From the NCBI RefSeq assembly GCF_003026215.1, contig NZ_PYOC01000002.1, positions 248,001 through 312,000 on the forward strand: a stretch of DNA of 64,000 nucleotides, in the 5' to 3' direction. Source of the stretch: Photobacterium indicum (GTDB lineage: Bacteria; Pseudomonadota; Gammaproteobacteria; Enterobacterales; Vibrionaceae). Positions 56,161 to 64,000 of the stretch are shown one piece after another (the stretch's first letter is position 1; each line of letters begins with the position of its first letter). The notes below the pieces were generated by a model, which worked only from the letters and a program-made list of their open reading frames with translations, ran no database searches and was not told the DNA's origin. The position numbers and the translations under genes were made by a program.

Positions 56161-56799
56161 CTAAGCTTTTGTATAACGAGTTGGACGAACGATAAGGCTA
56201 ATGGTGACGCCGATGGCCATTACCTGATCTTTAGTCATGCTGGGTGTTTCATTCACCGAGATATAAGCGTGGTAATAGAGTGTGGCGCCATTCGGTAACG
56301 TCGCTCGGACAACCTGAGTCTCTTTTCCATCAGCCGCTTTTTTTAACGCTATATAACCAGGTAAGGTATCGTCATCAGCAATGCTCAAGGTCAGAACAAC
56401 AGGTGATGTTCGCGTTGGGATCTGTGTTTCAAAGTCATTTTCAAGGAACGAGTAAGTGGCGAACTGCTGATCACCACCCGACGTCTCGGATGAGATAACC
56501 TGCGTAATCTGCTGCCAATCAGATACTTTAATTAATTTACCTATTCCCGAATCAGTAGGAAATTTAGTCGTATCTGAGGTATCAAAACCCAACAGTTTTG
56601 ATGTCGCACCCACCTTTGCGATCTGCTCATTAATATTGCTCCACCCACTTTGAACAATAACAATGTCATTAGTCGCTATCGTATTTCCGGTTACGGTTGC
56701 GACAGCATCCGCTGCATTAGTCAGTGCAGACATGACTGCAGGTGCAGCCTTCGTTTTAGCAATCGCAAACACGACGCCATTTGGTAGTGAAACGGCCAT
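56161..56799 (-). CDS. Major tail tube protein
   Basis: 212 residues. Begins MAVSLPNGVVFAIAKTKAAP and contains an ASxTGNT-like start of the tube fold, SFLENDFETQIPTRTSP and a C-terminal AIGVTISLIVRPTRY strand, in the manner of lambda gpV-type tube proteins. Position between tail terminator and chaperone genes is diagnostic. Polymerises around the tape measure. Confidence 0.8.
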   Translation of the reverse strand: MAVSLPNGVVFAIAKTKAAPAVMSALTNAADAVATVTGNTIATNDIVIVQSGWSNINEQIAKVGATSKLLGFDTSDTTKFPTDSGIGKLIKVSDWQQITQVISSETSGGDQQFATYSFLENDFETQIPTRTSPVVLTLSIADDDTLPGYIALKKAADGKETQVVRATLPNGATLYYHAYISVNETPSMTKDQVMAIGVTISLIVRPTRYTKA

Positions 56800-56808
56800 G
56801 AAGCCTCC

Positions 56809-57168
56809 TCAATTGGTGGTAAACCACACGTTGAAATCTTGAGCTAAGATGTAAAACCCATCAGGGTTTTCATCTGCTATCGTTACGGGTTCGGTGCGTG
56901 GTGATGATAAAAACACATCGGTACCCACCATGGCTTTCTCGATCTCTTTCATTGTTATTGCAGCTTTTATTGCCGTCGTTTCAAAGAATGTGACCCTTAC
57001 GATCGCGTGCGACTTATCAGCTGCAGTGTTATCCATAAAGTAAATAGGAGTACCACCGAGCCTTTCCCAAATCGCGACCGGTGCGTGAATCGCAAACGGA
57101 CCTTTTACGGGGAAGCATTGATGCACCACCGGTGACACAACGGCATACATCTTTTCTTCAAGCGTCAT
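56809..57168 (-). CDS. Tail terminator-like protein (gpU position)
   Basis: 119 residues starting MTLEEKMYAVVSPVVHQCFP, with PVAIWERLGGTPIYF and FETTAIKAAITMKEIEKAM, the usual plan of tail terminators/DUF3168 relatives that cap the tube. Overlaps the HK97-gp10-like gene by four bases. Confidence 0.65.
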   Translation of the reverse strand: MTLEEKMYAVVSPVVHQCFPVKGPFAIHAPVAIWERLGGTPIYFMDNTAADKSHAIVRVTFFETTAIKAAITMKEIEKAMVGTDVFLSSPRTEPVTIADENPDGFYILAQDFNVWFTTN

Positions 57169-57662
57169 GTTGCCCGCCTTGCATTCAGTACCTTAAAAAA
57201 CTGCTCTTCAAAATTCAGTCGAGCCTGCGTTTGGCCTTTATGGACCGCAGGAAAAAAGAATGGAACGGATTTTCTTTTGTATTCCGCTACCGTCACCTTG
57301 CTATTCGTTTTCCACTCGCCCGTCTTTCTATCTAGGTACACAGGGTGGTGTCTAACCTGGCCATACTCGATAAAGTTAAGAAAGTTAGCATTCGTCGTTC
57401 CCTGTGTGGCATTTTCTGACACCGTTTTGTTCCACTGGGGCATCACGTTATACACAGCGAAACCCACCTCATTAACAGAAAAGCTACTGCGCCCTGAAAT
57501 GATGAAATCACTACGACCAAACCGTTTCTTTCCTTCGGCATCGAGCGACGCTTTAATCGTTTGAGCGGCCTCTTTCGTGCCGGAGAACACAGCATCAACA
57601 ACGTCTTCTTTGAGACTGTCGACATAAGCATCAATGCGACTCACATCCACGTGCATTTTCAT
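57165..57662 (-). CDS. HK97 gp10-family tail completion protein
   Basis: 165 residues. VSRIDAYVDSLKEDVVDAVF, NFIEYGQVRHHP and FFFPAVHKGQTQA match gp10/gpZ-like tail completion proteins. Overlaps both neighbours by four bases, in the order closure, completion, terminator. Confidence 0.72.
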   Translation of the reverse strand: MKMHVDVSRIDAYVDSLKEDVVDAVFSGTKEAAQTIKASLDAEGKKRFGRSDFIISGRSSFSVNEVGFAVYNVMPQWNKTVSENATQGTTNANFLNFIEYGQVRHHPVYLDRKTGEWKTNSKVTVAEYKRKSVPFFFPAVHKGQTQARLNFEEQFFKVLNARRAT

Positions 57663-57979
57663 GAACGTTTCTCAATCAAGAGGTCCATAAATTCCATTGT
57701 TTCTTCATCAGGTAATACGTTGGTAATGGCATAGGTCATCCCTCTATGGATAAGACGCATGTCCTCATCGATGTCCTCTCTATACCGAATACGTACGCTG
57801 CCACGCCGCACAGCCGTGTCGATACCATTTCTCATGGCCTCCGTTCCACGCTCAAAACGCACATTGGCCCAGACAGAACAGACCTCTGCATACTCTGTAA
57901 TCGGCTGACCAGCAGCATCAACATGCGATCGGTCAGCACCTTCAATCGTGATTCGATGGTTCATTCGCCCAACGTCCAT
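57659..57979 (-). CDS. Head closure protein (head-tail adaptor)
   Basis: 106 residues. DVGRMNHRITIEG near the N-terminus and SVWANVRFERGTE, RIRYREDIDEDMRLIHRGMT are the typical signature of SPP1 gp16/HK97 gp9-like adaptors. Connects the connector ring to the tail. Its start overlaps the connector gene. Confidence 0.85.
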   Translation of the reverse strand: MDVGRMNHRITIEGADRSHVDAAGQPITEYAEVCSVWANVRFERGTEAMRNGIDTAVRRGSVRIRYREDIDEDMRLIHRGMTYAITNVLPDEETMEFMDLLIEKRS

Positions 57980-58296
57980 TACACCCCCTTGGAATAATCA
58001 ATGTACTTATCAAGCAGGTGCTCGGAAAAAGGACTCATCGTTAATGGCTTCTCGGTTGCCAGCCGACGCTGGGCATACATTTCCAGCGTGGCCAGCTTGA
58101 CCCATGAAACCAATGGCGCTGGTAGGTAGCCATACTCAGTCCTCACCTCAGCAAAAGATCGAAACAGACGCCCTTCACACAGTGCAATGGCAGCAGCCGT
58201 TAATGACTCGATATACAAATCTTCATGGTCATGATCCACGCGCAAGTGCAATTTCATATCTTTCAAACTGATGGGTGAGGTCGCTGAATCCAACAC
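57979..58296 (-). CDS. Head-tail connector protein (HK97 gp6-like)
   Basis: 105 residues. ISLKDMKLHLRVDHDHEDLY is the family's characteristic start, followed by AAAIALCEGRLFRSF and helices to YIDYSKGV. Forms the ring beneath the portal. Confidence 0.85.
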   Translation of the reverse strand: MLDSATSPISLKDMKLHLRVDHDHEDLYIESLTAAAIALCEGRLFRSFAEVRTEYGYLPAPLVSWVKLATLEMYAQRRLATEKPLTMSPFSEHLLDKYIDYSKGV

Positions 58297-58301
58297 GGCG
58301 T

Positions 58302-58505
58302 TTACTCCAACACGTCTTGTTCTAAATTAACGGCAGCTTCCTGACTCGTTGCTTTGAGCTCATGATCAATCGCAGCTTTTGCTGTATCAACAAAGCCCAG
58401 CTCCTCTAACTCATTAATCGTTTTCTCAGGGCCGGTAATAACAATGCCTGGGCCGATATCAAATACGCGCAGGCGTTTAAGTACGAGTGCTTTTTTGTTA
58501 GCCAT
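58302..58505 (-). CDS. Small hypothetical head protein
   Basis: 67 residues between capsid and connector genes. KALVLKRLRVFDIGPGIVIT and a basic N-terminus; family not recognised. Position is that of small head-joining or decoration proteins in HK97-like phages. Confidence 0.55.
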   Translation of the reverse strand: MANKKALVLKRLRVFDIGPGIVITGPEKTINELEELGFVDTAKAAIDHELKATSQEAAVNLEQDVLE

Positions 58506-58523
58506 TGGGATACTCCATTACAA

Positions 58524-59786
58524 TTAAGTGGCTGAGTTTTGGTAGTACTTCACAGCCCCACCCACATCGATTAATGCACCATCAGCACGTTGATACCCAA
58601 TAAAACCTGTTTGTGCTTTTTCGGTGTACTTACTATCAGTCATGCGGAACAAGCGAAGATCCATCACTAGACGGATACGGTATTTATTCAGAGCACCAAA
58701 CAGAATGGATTTGGCATCTGCTGTCATTTCGGCCATGTGTTGATTGATGGTTATTGGACGGTTCAAAATACGATCGGGGGCACCGCCAGGGTTCCCCGTT
58801 TCATAACCAGGAACGAAGATAGGACGGTCATTTTTATCTTTGATAACACGCAAGGCTTCAAGGGTCGTGTCGTGGAACATATAACCGACACCCGGTGAAT
58901 TGCGGTAAGCGGGATCAACACTGTGTTCTAAAGACACAAGATCCTCATAGGTCACCAGTGCGGTTTGGCCCGTTTTCCCCTTCTTACCTAGCGCCGCCCC
59001 AGTAACAATACCTGCAGGCTGATTTGTACCTGTTCCCACCGTAAAGTGACGATTGGTGATACGACCTATACGCATACCCAGTAAATCTTGGATATAGCCG
59101 TCAATATCAAAAAAGCTGTCTTGCAGCAGTTCCCAAGGAATGGCAATGGACTTTGATGAGTACATATATGAGCCGATAGATTTATTGCCAAAGGTGGTAT
59201 CTTTGGTACCGGCAGGCGCATTTTGACCAACAATTTCACCTTCCTCTGCCGTCGCATCGGTTGTCGGGAAATTGATCGTGTTACCCGTGGCCGTACGCAT
59301 CACCGTCGATACGTTATACATACCGCCATATGCTTTCATCGCTTGTTCAACCTGACGGATCCATTCCGGTGCGGTGGTATATCCCCCTTCAGTGGGTACC
59401 GTGGTGCTCATGGCATTATTGATATCCGAAGGGCTACGCGCCGTCATTAACTGATACTGCTCAGGTGTCAGGGCACTGATCCCACCCAGCATGTAAGCAC
59501 GCATAGCGGCTGCCACATCTGACTGTTTATTGGGTTCTTTGGTATGTTTGTCACGCAAGGTGTTATTCACACCGCCGTCATCGACATCGTTTTCCAACGC
59601 TAAATCAGCAACCTGCTGCTCACGGCGAATATCCCCATCAATCGCTTGGATATCAGCTAAAATGCCATCCAGCTTTTGGCCATCTTCCGCGCTCATGCGT
59701 TTGTCTGCAGGGTATTTATCGTTTAGTGCATTAGCTTCTTTCGCTAATTTGTCGCGCGACTCGCGCAATGCTTTAAGTTTGGACAT
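58524..59786 (-). CDS. HK97-fold major capsid protein
   Basis: 420 residues. The N-terminal 110 residues are charged coiled coil (delta/scaffold domain, SKLKALRESRDKLAKEANAL). After it TTVPTEGGYTTAPEWIRQVE starts the mature capsid domain, with NTINFPTTDATAEEGEIVGQ, PWELLQDSFFDIDGYIQDLL and ILFGALNKYRIRLVMDLRLF, all typical of HK97 gp5-like proteins. The adjacent protease is expected to remove the N-terminal domain near residue 110-120. Confidence 0.93.
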   Translation of the reverse strand: MSKLKALRESRDKLAKEANALNDKYPADKRMSAEDGQKLDGILADIQAIDGDIRREQQVADLALENDVDDGGVNNTLRDKHTKEPNKQSDVAAAMRAYMLGGISALTPEQYQLMTARSPSDINNAMSTTVPTEGGYTTAPEWIRQVEQAMKAYGGMYNVSTVMRTATGNTINFPTTDATAEEGEIVGQNAPAGTKDTTFGNKSIGSYMYSSKSIAIPWELLQDSFFDIDGYIQDLLGMRIGRITNRHFTVGTGTNQPAGIVTGAALGKKGKTGQTALVTYEDLVSLEHSVDPAYRNSPGVGYMFHDTTLEALRVIKDKNDRPIFVPGYETGNPGGAPDRILNRPITINQHMAEMTADAKSILFGALNKYRIRLVMDLRLFRMTDSKYTEKAQTGFIGYQRADGALIDVGGAVKYYQNSAT

Positions 59787-59799
59787 AAAGCCCTCCTAG

Positions 59800-60585
59800 T
59801 TAATTAACTGCGAGTGCGCAGCGGGTTAAAACGTTCAATCGTTGCATTTGTCTGTCACGATGCTCATCACTGACATATTCCTGAGTGTCAGGCCGATTAA
59901 CTGCATTAAGGAAGGCATTACAATTCCAATTCGGACGTATTGCGTTATTGGTGCTACCTTCTTTTTTCGGTGCTGGCTCTGCGTCATAAACCGTATCGGC
60001 AATCCCTGCCGCTACCGCTTCATCAGCCGTAAACCACGTTTCATTTCTCATATAATCGGAAAAGGTTTTTTCATCCCCGCCCGCACGTTTTGCATAGGTC
60101 TTAGCCAATGTTCCATCGAGTTTTTCTAGTAATGCAGCTTCAGCCAATAAGTCGTCAGCATTTCCCCATGAGACAGTCCATGCCTTGTGGATCATCATCA
60201 TCGCGCCTTCACCAATAATGATTTCGTCACCGGCCATCGCAAGAAACGACGCTGCAGAAGCTGCCAATCCATCAATGTGTACCGTCACGGTCGCCTTGTG
60301 CTCACGCAATGCCTGCTCCATCGTTCGTGCGGCAAAAACCGAACCACCAGGTGAGTTAATTCGAAGGTGAATATTTTTGGCATCGATTCCGCGCACTGCA
60401 TTCACGAACGTCTCGGGATCAACACCACCCCACCACTCAGCCTCGTCTTTGTCTGAAACAATGGCGTCATAAAGAAAGATTTCAGCGTCATCACTGCCCT
60501 CTGCACTTTCAATGGCAAACTTACGGTCGGCCACATGACGATTTTCAAAGAGCATCTGAAAATATGTATTTTTAGGCATCGGCAT
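59800..60585 (-). CDS. ClpP-like prohead protease
   Basis: 261 residues from the ATG at 60585 (MPMPKNTYFQMLFENR), preceded by GGAGAG; the longer frame to 60666 lies inside the portal gene. ClpP/crotonase fold: LRINSPGGSVFAARTMEQAL, the nucleophile Ser in DGLAASAASFLAMAG and the His in MMMIHKAWTVSWG. Processes capsid and scaffold during head maturation. Overlaps the portal gene by 14 bases. Confidence 0.9.
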   Translation of the reverse strand: MPMPKNTYFQMLFENRHVADRKFAIESAEGSDDAEIFLYDAIVSDKDEAEWWGGVDPETFVNAVRGIDAKNIHLRINSPGGSVFAARTMEQALREHKATVTVHIDGLAASAASFLAMAGDEIIIGEGAMMMIHKAWTVSWGNADDLLAEAALLEKLDGTLAKTYAKRAGGDEKTFSDYMRNETWFTADEAVAAGIADTVYDAEPAPKKEGSTNNAIRPNWNCNAFLNAVNRPDTQEYVSDEHRDRQMQRLNVLTRCALAVN

Positions 60586-61837
60586 TAGACTGCTCTCCAT
60601 TGTTTGCCTCAGTAATTTCCGGCTTAAAGAGTTCGTCTCCATCGGCAGCCGGTGCCATGTTTTCACGCTTTCTCACTTCATTAACGCTTATCCAACCAGG
60701 TTCGCCTGCTCGACCCAATGCACTGCGATAAGCATCAAAGCGGGATTTCATATCACCCCGCTCAAGTTGTGAGGTGTTGTGATCGAGAAACCGTTTACTT
60801 CTGGCTGGCCATAACTTGTAATTGAATTCCTGTTCAATCTGGGTGAGATGACTGAGCAAGGTATAGCGAACAAACGTAGAGCCCATGGACTCGAGTCCCG
60901 ACTGCCAGGATGTCGACTTGTTTGTATGCCCAACCATGAAAGGAAAAACACCAAAAATTCGGCAAATCTCCTCAATCGTAAAAAGTCGCGAGGCCAATAT
61001 TTCTGCATCACGCGGATTAATGGTGAGCTGGGCGGGTTTCAAACCACCCGACAATACCAAGGGCATCCGTGAATTCTTTTCTCTGGCTATCACCGTGTCT
61101 TTAACGTCTTTCAATTGGGTGCGCGACATCTTGGCATCAGTACTCAGGGCATAATCAAACGTTGCCCCTTCATCAAAGAACTTCCCAGACCATTTCTGAC
61201 CCGCAATGGCTGTACCTATTGCTTCAGATGCCGCATAAGTGATTGGACTTGGGCTTCTCAGTCCGTCATAACCCAGCGAAGTCAGTTGAATGACATCAGC
61301 CTGATCTAACACTTCTTGCTCACCATTCTCCCGAGTGACACGGTAATATTTGATACCCGTTAATCGGTCTCTGAAAGGGTCAACTTTGTCAGGATGTAAT
61401 GGTTCCCAACCAATCACTTTTGAGCTTCGGTAACTGGCTCGAATAAGCTCTGCGAAACCATCACCATGGGTAAATTTTGATGTGATCAAAAACTGCCAAG
61501 CATCTGAGCTGGTCATGTCGATATTGGCGCGACAGTTAAACAGCCAGTTGTAGTCGTGATCGATAGGTTGATGCGCATCCCCATTTCTTTCATGCACATT
61601 AAAAGGCAGTACTTTAATGCTGCTACCAATGAGTTCGATACAGCGGTAAACCGTCGTTACCTTTAAGGCCGTCGTCTCAGTCACCGGCTCACCGGACGCT
61701 GTCACTCCGACGCCCAACATATCAACCAGCTCGTTAATGCTCATAGCTTGAGGATCAAGTGACGTTTCCGCTTCAGGGCTCTTGTCGGTCACCTCTTTAT
61801 CCGGCGCACCAAAAAAGAATCGGGCTATCTTCCCCAT
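60572..61837 (-). CDS. HK97-family portal protein
   Basis: 421 residues. TALKVTTVYRCIELIGSSIK, HPIDHDYNWLFNCRANIDMT-like stretch, GYDGLRSPSPITYAASEAIG and FTIEEICRIFGVFPFMVGHT are classical HK97 gp3 portal motifs. Twelve copies form the DNA entry pore. Starts one base after the terminase gene ends. Confidence 0.94.
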   Translation of the reverse strand: MGKIARFFFGAPDKEVTDKSPEAETSLDPQAMSINELVDMLGVGVTASGEPVTETTALKVTTVYRCIELIGSSIKVLPFNVHERNGDAHQPIDHDYNWLFNCRANIDMTSSDAWQFLITSKFTHGDGFAELIRASYRSSKVIGWEPLHPDKVDPFRDRLTGIKYYRVTRENGEQEVLDQADVIQLTSLGYDGLRSPSPITYAASEAIGTAIAGQKWSGKFFDEGATFDYALSTDAKMSRTQLKDVKDTVIAREKNSRMPLVLSGGLKPAQLTINPRDAEILASRLFTIEEICRIFGVFPFMVGHTNKSTSWQSGLESMGSTFVRYTLLSHLTQIEQEFNYKLWPARSKRFLDHNTSQLERGDMKSRFDAYRSALGRAGEPGWISVNEVRKRENMAPAADGDELFKPEITEANNGEQSNADA

Positions 61838-63511
61838 CTACACGTCCTCCAAGTTGTACACTTGTGGCGTGGTTACACCTTCAGGGTTTTGCGCCATAAT
61901 TGATGCGGCATCAAATAACGCCATGAGTGGGTCAATTTTTGCGGGGCCAGATTCTTGCTTGGTGATCATGACGGCATTACCAACAGGTCTTGTTCGGGCG
62001 TTCCCGACACACCACTTCATCATCATCGAGCCATCATGCTCGGCACTTTTGTCGGCCAGGCGTCGCTCAACAGTCTTAATCGCACTCATCATCTTCCAGC
62101 CCTGGGAGATACCGATGATTTTATCTTCATCAATTTGTGCATCGATAAGGGCTTCCACCAGCGATGCCAGGCCATGTTGATCAATCCCTATTTGAACAAG
62201 CAGACCGCTATCATCCACTTCACTAACCGTTGCAACGATGTCATCCATGTCATCGCCAATTTCTTTGACCAGTGTTAAATCCCCATCCTTCTCAAATCCC
62301 TTGAAGCGTGGCGCTTGGGCTTTACGTCGCTTCAGGACAATGGGATGCGCCCAGGCATGCGTCCAAAACATCCATCGTTGTGTTTCGGCATGGCGTCCAA
62401 TCACGGCCAAACCATATAAGTCATCCAAACCGCCACCATCAATGCCAATTGAAATGGCATCTGACTCCTCAAGGATGCGTGCGAGTGTCACGTCCGTTGC
62501 GCAGTCAGACCAAAAATCAGCCCCAACCCACCGGTCATTACGCAGATTCATGTCGATTTCAATATTGAGGTGTTTAGCCAGGAAGCCGATGAGACTTTCA
62601 TCCCCATCTTCTTGAGCTTTTGCCAACTCACGAATTAGAAAGGTTTCAGAAACGCTGAGTCCCATATTCGGGTTCGTTAACTTGAAATACTTCTGCTCGA
62701 GGTAGGATTTATCCTTAATCATGCTTTGGGGAAATTCGTAAAGCACAGGGAGAAAATAAGGGTCATTCGTCTTACCATCACGCACTTTCCGCGCGTACTC
62801 GAGCTTGGTTCTAAATACACCAGCCGGTGGTTTATCTGATTGCGTGGTGAGATAAATCACGAATCCTTCAGGCCGTGATGCTAAACCGCCAGTCGCTTCA
62901 CGCAGCATGTTTTCAGCATTGGGCTTTGAGCCGAATAGCCAAAGCTCGTCCACCAGCACGACGGAGGCTTTCTTACCTGAAACAGAATCTGATTCAGCTG
63001 CCACCACCTTGAGAGTCGAGCCAGTTTCAATATCCGTAATCGTTCTGACGTGATCTTGTACTTTAAGAATGCGCTCAAGCTCAGGGTCCGCTTTTATCAT
63101 GTCCCGAGCAGGTTGATAGGAGTTGTTGGCCACCTCGATAGTCGGCGCCAAAATCAAAAACTCGGCAGACGCCCGCGTATTAAGAATCAACAGAGTCAGC
63201 ATGATGCCGGCTGCAGTCGATGATTTAGAATTCTTCTTGGAGATAAGCAGCAAGATCTCTTTGATGATCTGCTCTTCTGCTTCAATGTCATAAGAGCCAA
63301 AGATGGCATCACAGAACTGGCGTAACCATGGCAGGTGAGACTCACCAATCGTTGGCTGTCTCAAGGCATCAACAACCTTCAATTCCTTCAAAATTTCCCA
63401 GGCTTCATCAGCAAGGGACTGGTTATACGTCTCAAAGGGAATAATGCTTTCACCTGCAAGGATCCTTTTTTCCCAATCCAGGTTGGCTGTAGACTGCAGT
63501 GGCATCATCAC
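61838..63511 (-). CDS. Terminase large subunit
   Basis: 557 residues (start among ATGs at 63511, 63508 or 63505). N-terminal ATPase part with KKNSKSSTAAGIMLTLLILN (Walker A-like) and ASVVLVDELWLFG (Walker B with catalytic Glu); C-terminal nuclease part with SIGIDGGGLDDLYGLAVIGR and IGIDQHGLASLVEALIDAQI providing acidic metal ligands. Packages DNA into the prohead. Overlaps the small subunit gene by four bases. Confidence 0.93.
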   Translation of the reverse strand: MMMPLQSTANLDWEKRILAGESIIPFETYNQSLADEAWEILKELKVVDALRQPTIGESHLPWLRQFCDAIFGSYDIEAEEQIIKEILLLISKKNSKSSTAAGIMLTLLILNTRASAEFLILAPTIEVANNSYQPARDMIKADPELERILKVQDHVRTITDIETGSTLKVVAAESDSVSGKKASVVLVDELWLFGSKPNAENMLREATGGLASRPEGFVIYLTTQSDKPPAGVFRTKLEYARKVRDGKTNDPYFLPVLYEFPQSMIKDKSYLEQKYFKLTNPNMGLSVSETFLIRELAKAQEDGDESLIGFLAKHLNIEIDMNLRNDRWVGADFWSDCATDVTLARILEESDAISIGIDGGGLDDLYGLAVIGRHAETQRWMFWTHAWAHPIVLKRRKAQAPRFKGFEKDGDLTLVKEIGDDMDDIVATVSEVDDSGLLVQIGIDQHGLASLVEALIDAQIDEDKIIGISQGWKMMSAIKTVERRLADKSAEHDGSMMMKWCVGNARTRPVGNAVMITKQESGPAKIDPLMALFDAASIMAQNPEGVTTPQVYNLEDV

Positions 63512-63945
63512 TTAACACTCCGTAATCCAGACTTTCTGAACTTGCCCGTTTTGCCAGCTCTCGCCGCATCTTCTTTCTCAAATTCTTTCTTGGTTTTGGT
63601 CTTTTTCGACGGTGGCCGTTGGTCAACCTCATCATAAAAAGGCATGGTCTTCAGGAACGTGGTCATGACCGGTGCCCCTTTACCAATGGCGAATAAATGC
63701 ATTATTTTTGCATCGAAAGTGAGCTTACAATTCACTTTTGTGAGCCCAATTGCAGTCATATCTTTCACCTTTACACCTAGCCAATTGGCTATTTTTGCCG
63801 AGGTATAACCCGCAACAAAAAGGTATTCGGCGCGAAGATAATCTTTTTCAGAAACAGCGACTTCACCGATCATAATGACTTTTACTTCTGGCTCATCGCC
63901 GTCATTATTTTCGTGAGTCTTGCCATTTTTATCGTGATTATTCAT
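63508..63945 (-). CDS. Terminase small subunit (probable)
   Basis: 145 residues. AEYLFVAGYTSAKIANWLGV reads as a DNA-binding helix-turn-helix, and the C-terminus is very basic (PPSKKTKTKKEFEKED). The assignment rests mostly on position directly before the large subunit with a four-base overlap. Expected to recognise the packaging site in the phage DNA. Confidence 0.7.
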   Translation of the reverse strand: MNNHDKNGKTHENNDGDEPEVKVIMIGEVAVSEKDYLRAEYLFVAGYTSAKIANWLGVKVKDMTAIGLTKVNCKLTFDAKIMHLFAIGKGAPVMTTFLKTMPFYDEVDQRPPSKKTKTKKEFEKEDAARAGKTGKFRKSGLRSVK

Positions 63946-64000
63946 ACGACCCCCATTACCTGTGCTTTTTTTTCTCTACGTGAGAGCAAGGTGAGGTTAC

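Overview
ORGANISM. The window looks like the chromosome of a marine gammaproteobacterium of the Vibrionaceae, most likely Photobacterium. This is inferred from gene content and protein resemblance (divergent metE/metR, glpABC, dcuC, a YnfM-type MFS/LysR pair), low G+C with many short A+T-rich spacers, recurring TATACCCAAG-type and TATACCA(A/T)TCT-type interspersed repeats, and abundant phage-derived DNA. Species was not determined. LAYOUT. (1) 1-4.5 kb is an eroded mobile region: a decayed HUH rolling-circle replication initiator cut by the left edge, two unknown genes, an alpha/beta hydrolase, and a fragment of a tyrosine-integrase N-terminus. (2) 4.7-25.4 kb is ordinary chromosome: MscS-type channel, META/HslJ lipoprotein, metE with divergent metR and a perfect MetJ box, DUF4250 protein, membrane protein, diguanylate cyclase, the anaerobic glycerol-3-phosphate dehydrogenase operon glpABC, a chemoreceptor, an MFS exporter with divergent LysR regulator, dcuC, a CDGSH protein and a YbaK-type deacylase. 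(3) 25.5-32.8 kb is accessory: a MITE copy, small secreted proteins, a cyclase/flavin-reductase operon, a candidate small RNA, small lipoprotein and membrane genes, a RES-Xre toxin-antitoxin pair, a broken GNAT gene and a LysR regulator. (4) 33.0-43.3 kb is a phage-derived mosaic: holin and amidase, a T5orf172/GIY-YIG-like protein, three forward-strand cargo genes (one resembling pPIWI-associated nucleases) with an attC-like site, a nonsense-mutated phage DUF3653-type gene, a secreted metzincin protease flanked by two remnants of the same dnaB 3' end, and tandem TTTTGCCCCCA repeats. (5) 43.4-44.1 kb is a RhtB-type exporter. (6) 44.3-64.0 kb is the late block of a lambda/HK97-type siphophage, all on the minus strand and apparently intact: small and large terminase, portal, ClpP-like protease, HK97 capsid, head-tail joining proteins, tail tube, G/GT chaperones with a -1 slippery site, tape measure, M-, L- and K-like proteins, J-type tip, glycine-rich adhesin and tail fibre. 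HOW THEY WORK TOGETHER. The phage block builds a long non-contractile-tailed virion. The holin/amidase pair at 33-34 kb is on the same strand and would fit as its lysis module, with lysogenic cargo accumulated between, although two separate prophages on either side of the RhtB gene cannot be excluded. No complete integrase or phage repressor is visible here, so prophage ends are not defined. The chromosomal part covers methionine synthesis under Met regulation and anaerobic respiration (glpABC, dcuC). The most unusual parts are the forward cargo cassette with its attC-like site (36.5-39.2 kb), the dnaB-flanked protease module, the candidate minus-strand small RNA at 28.8 kb and the glycine-rich tail adhesin.
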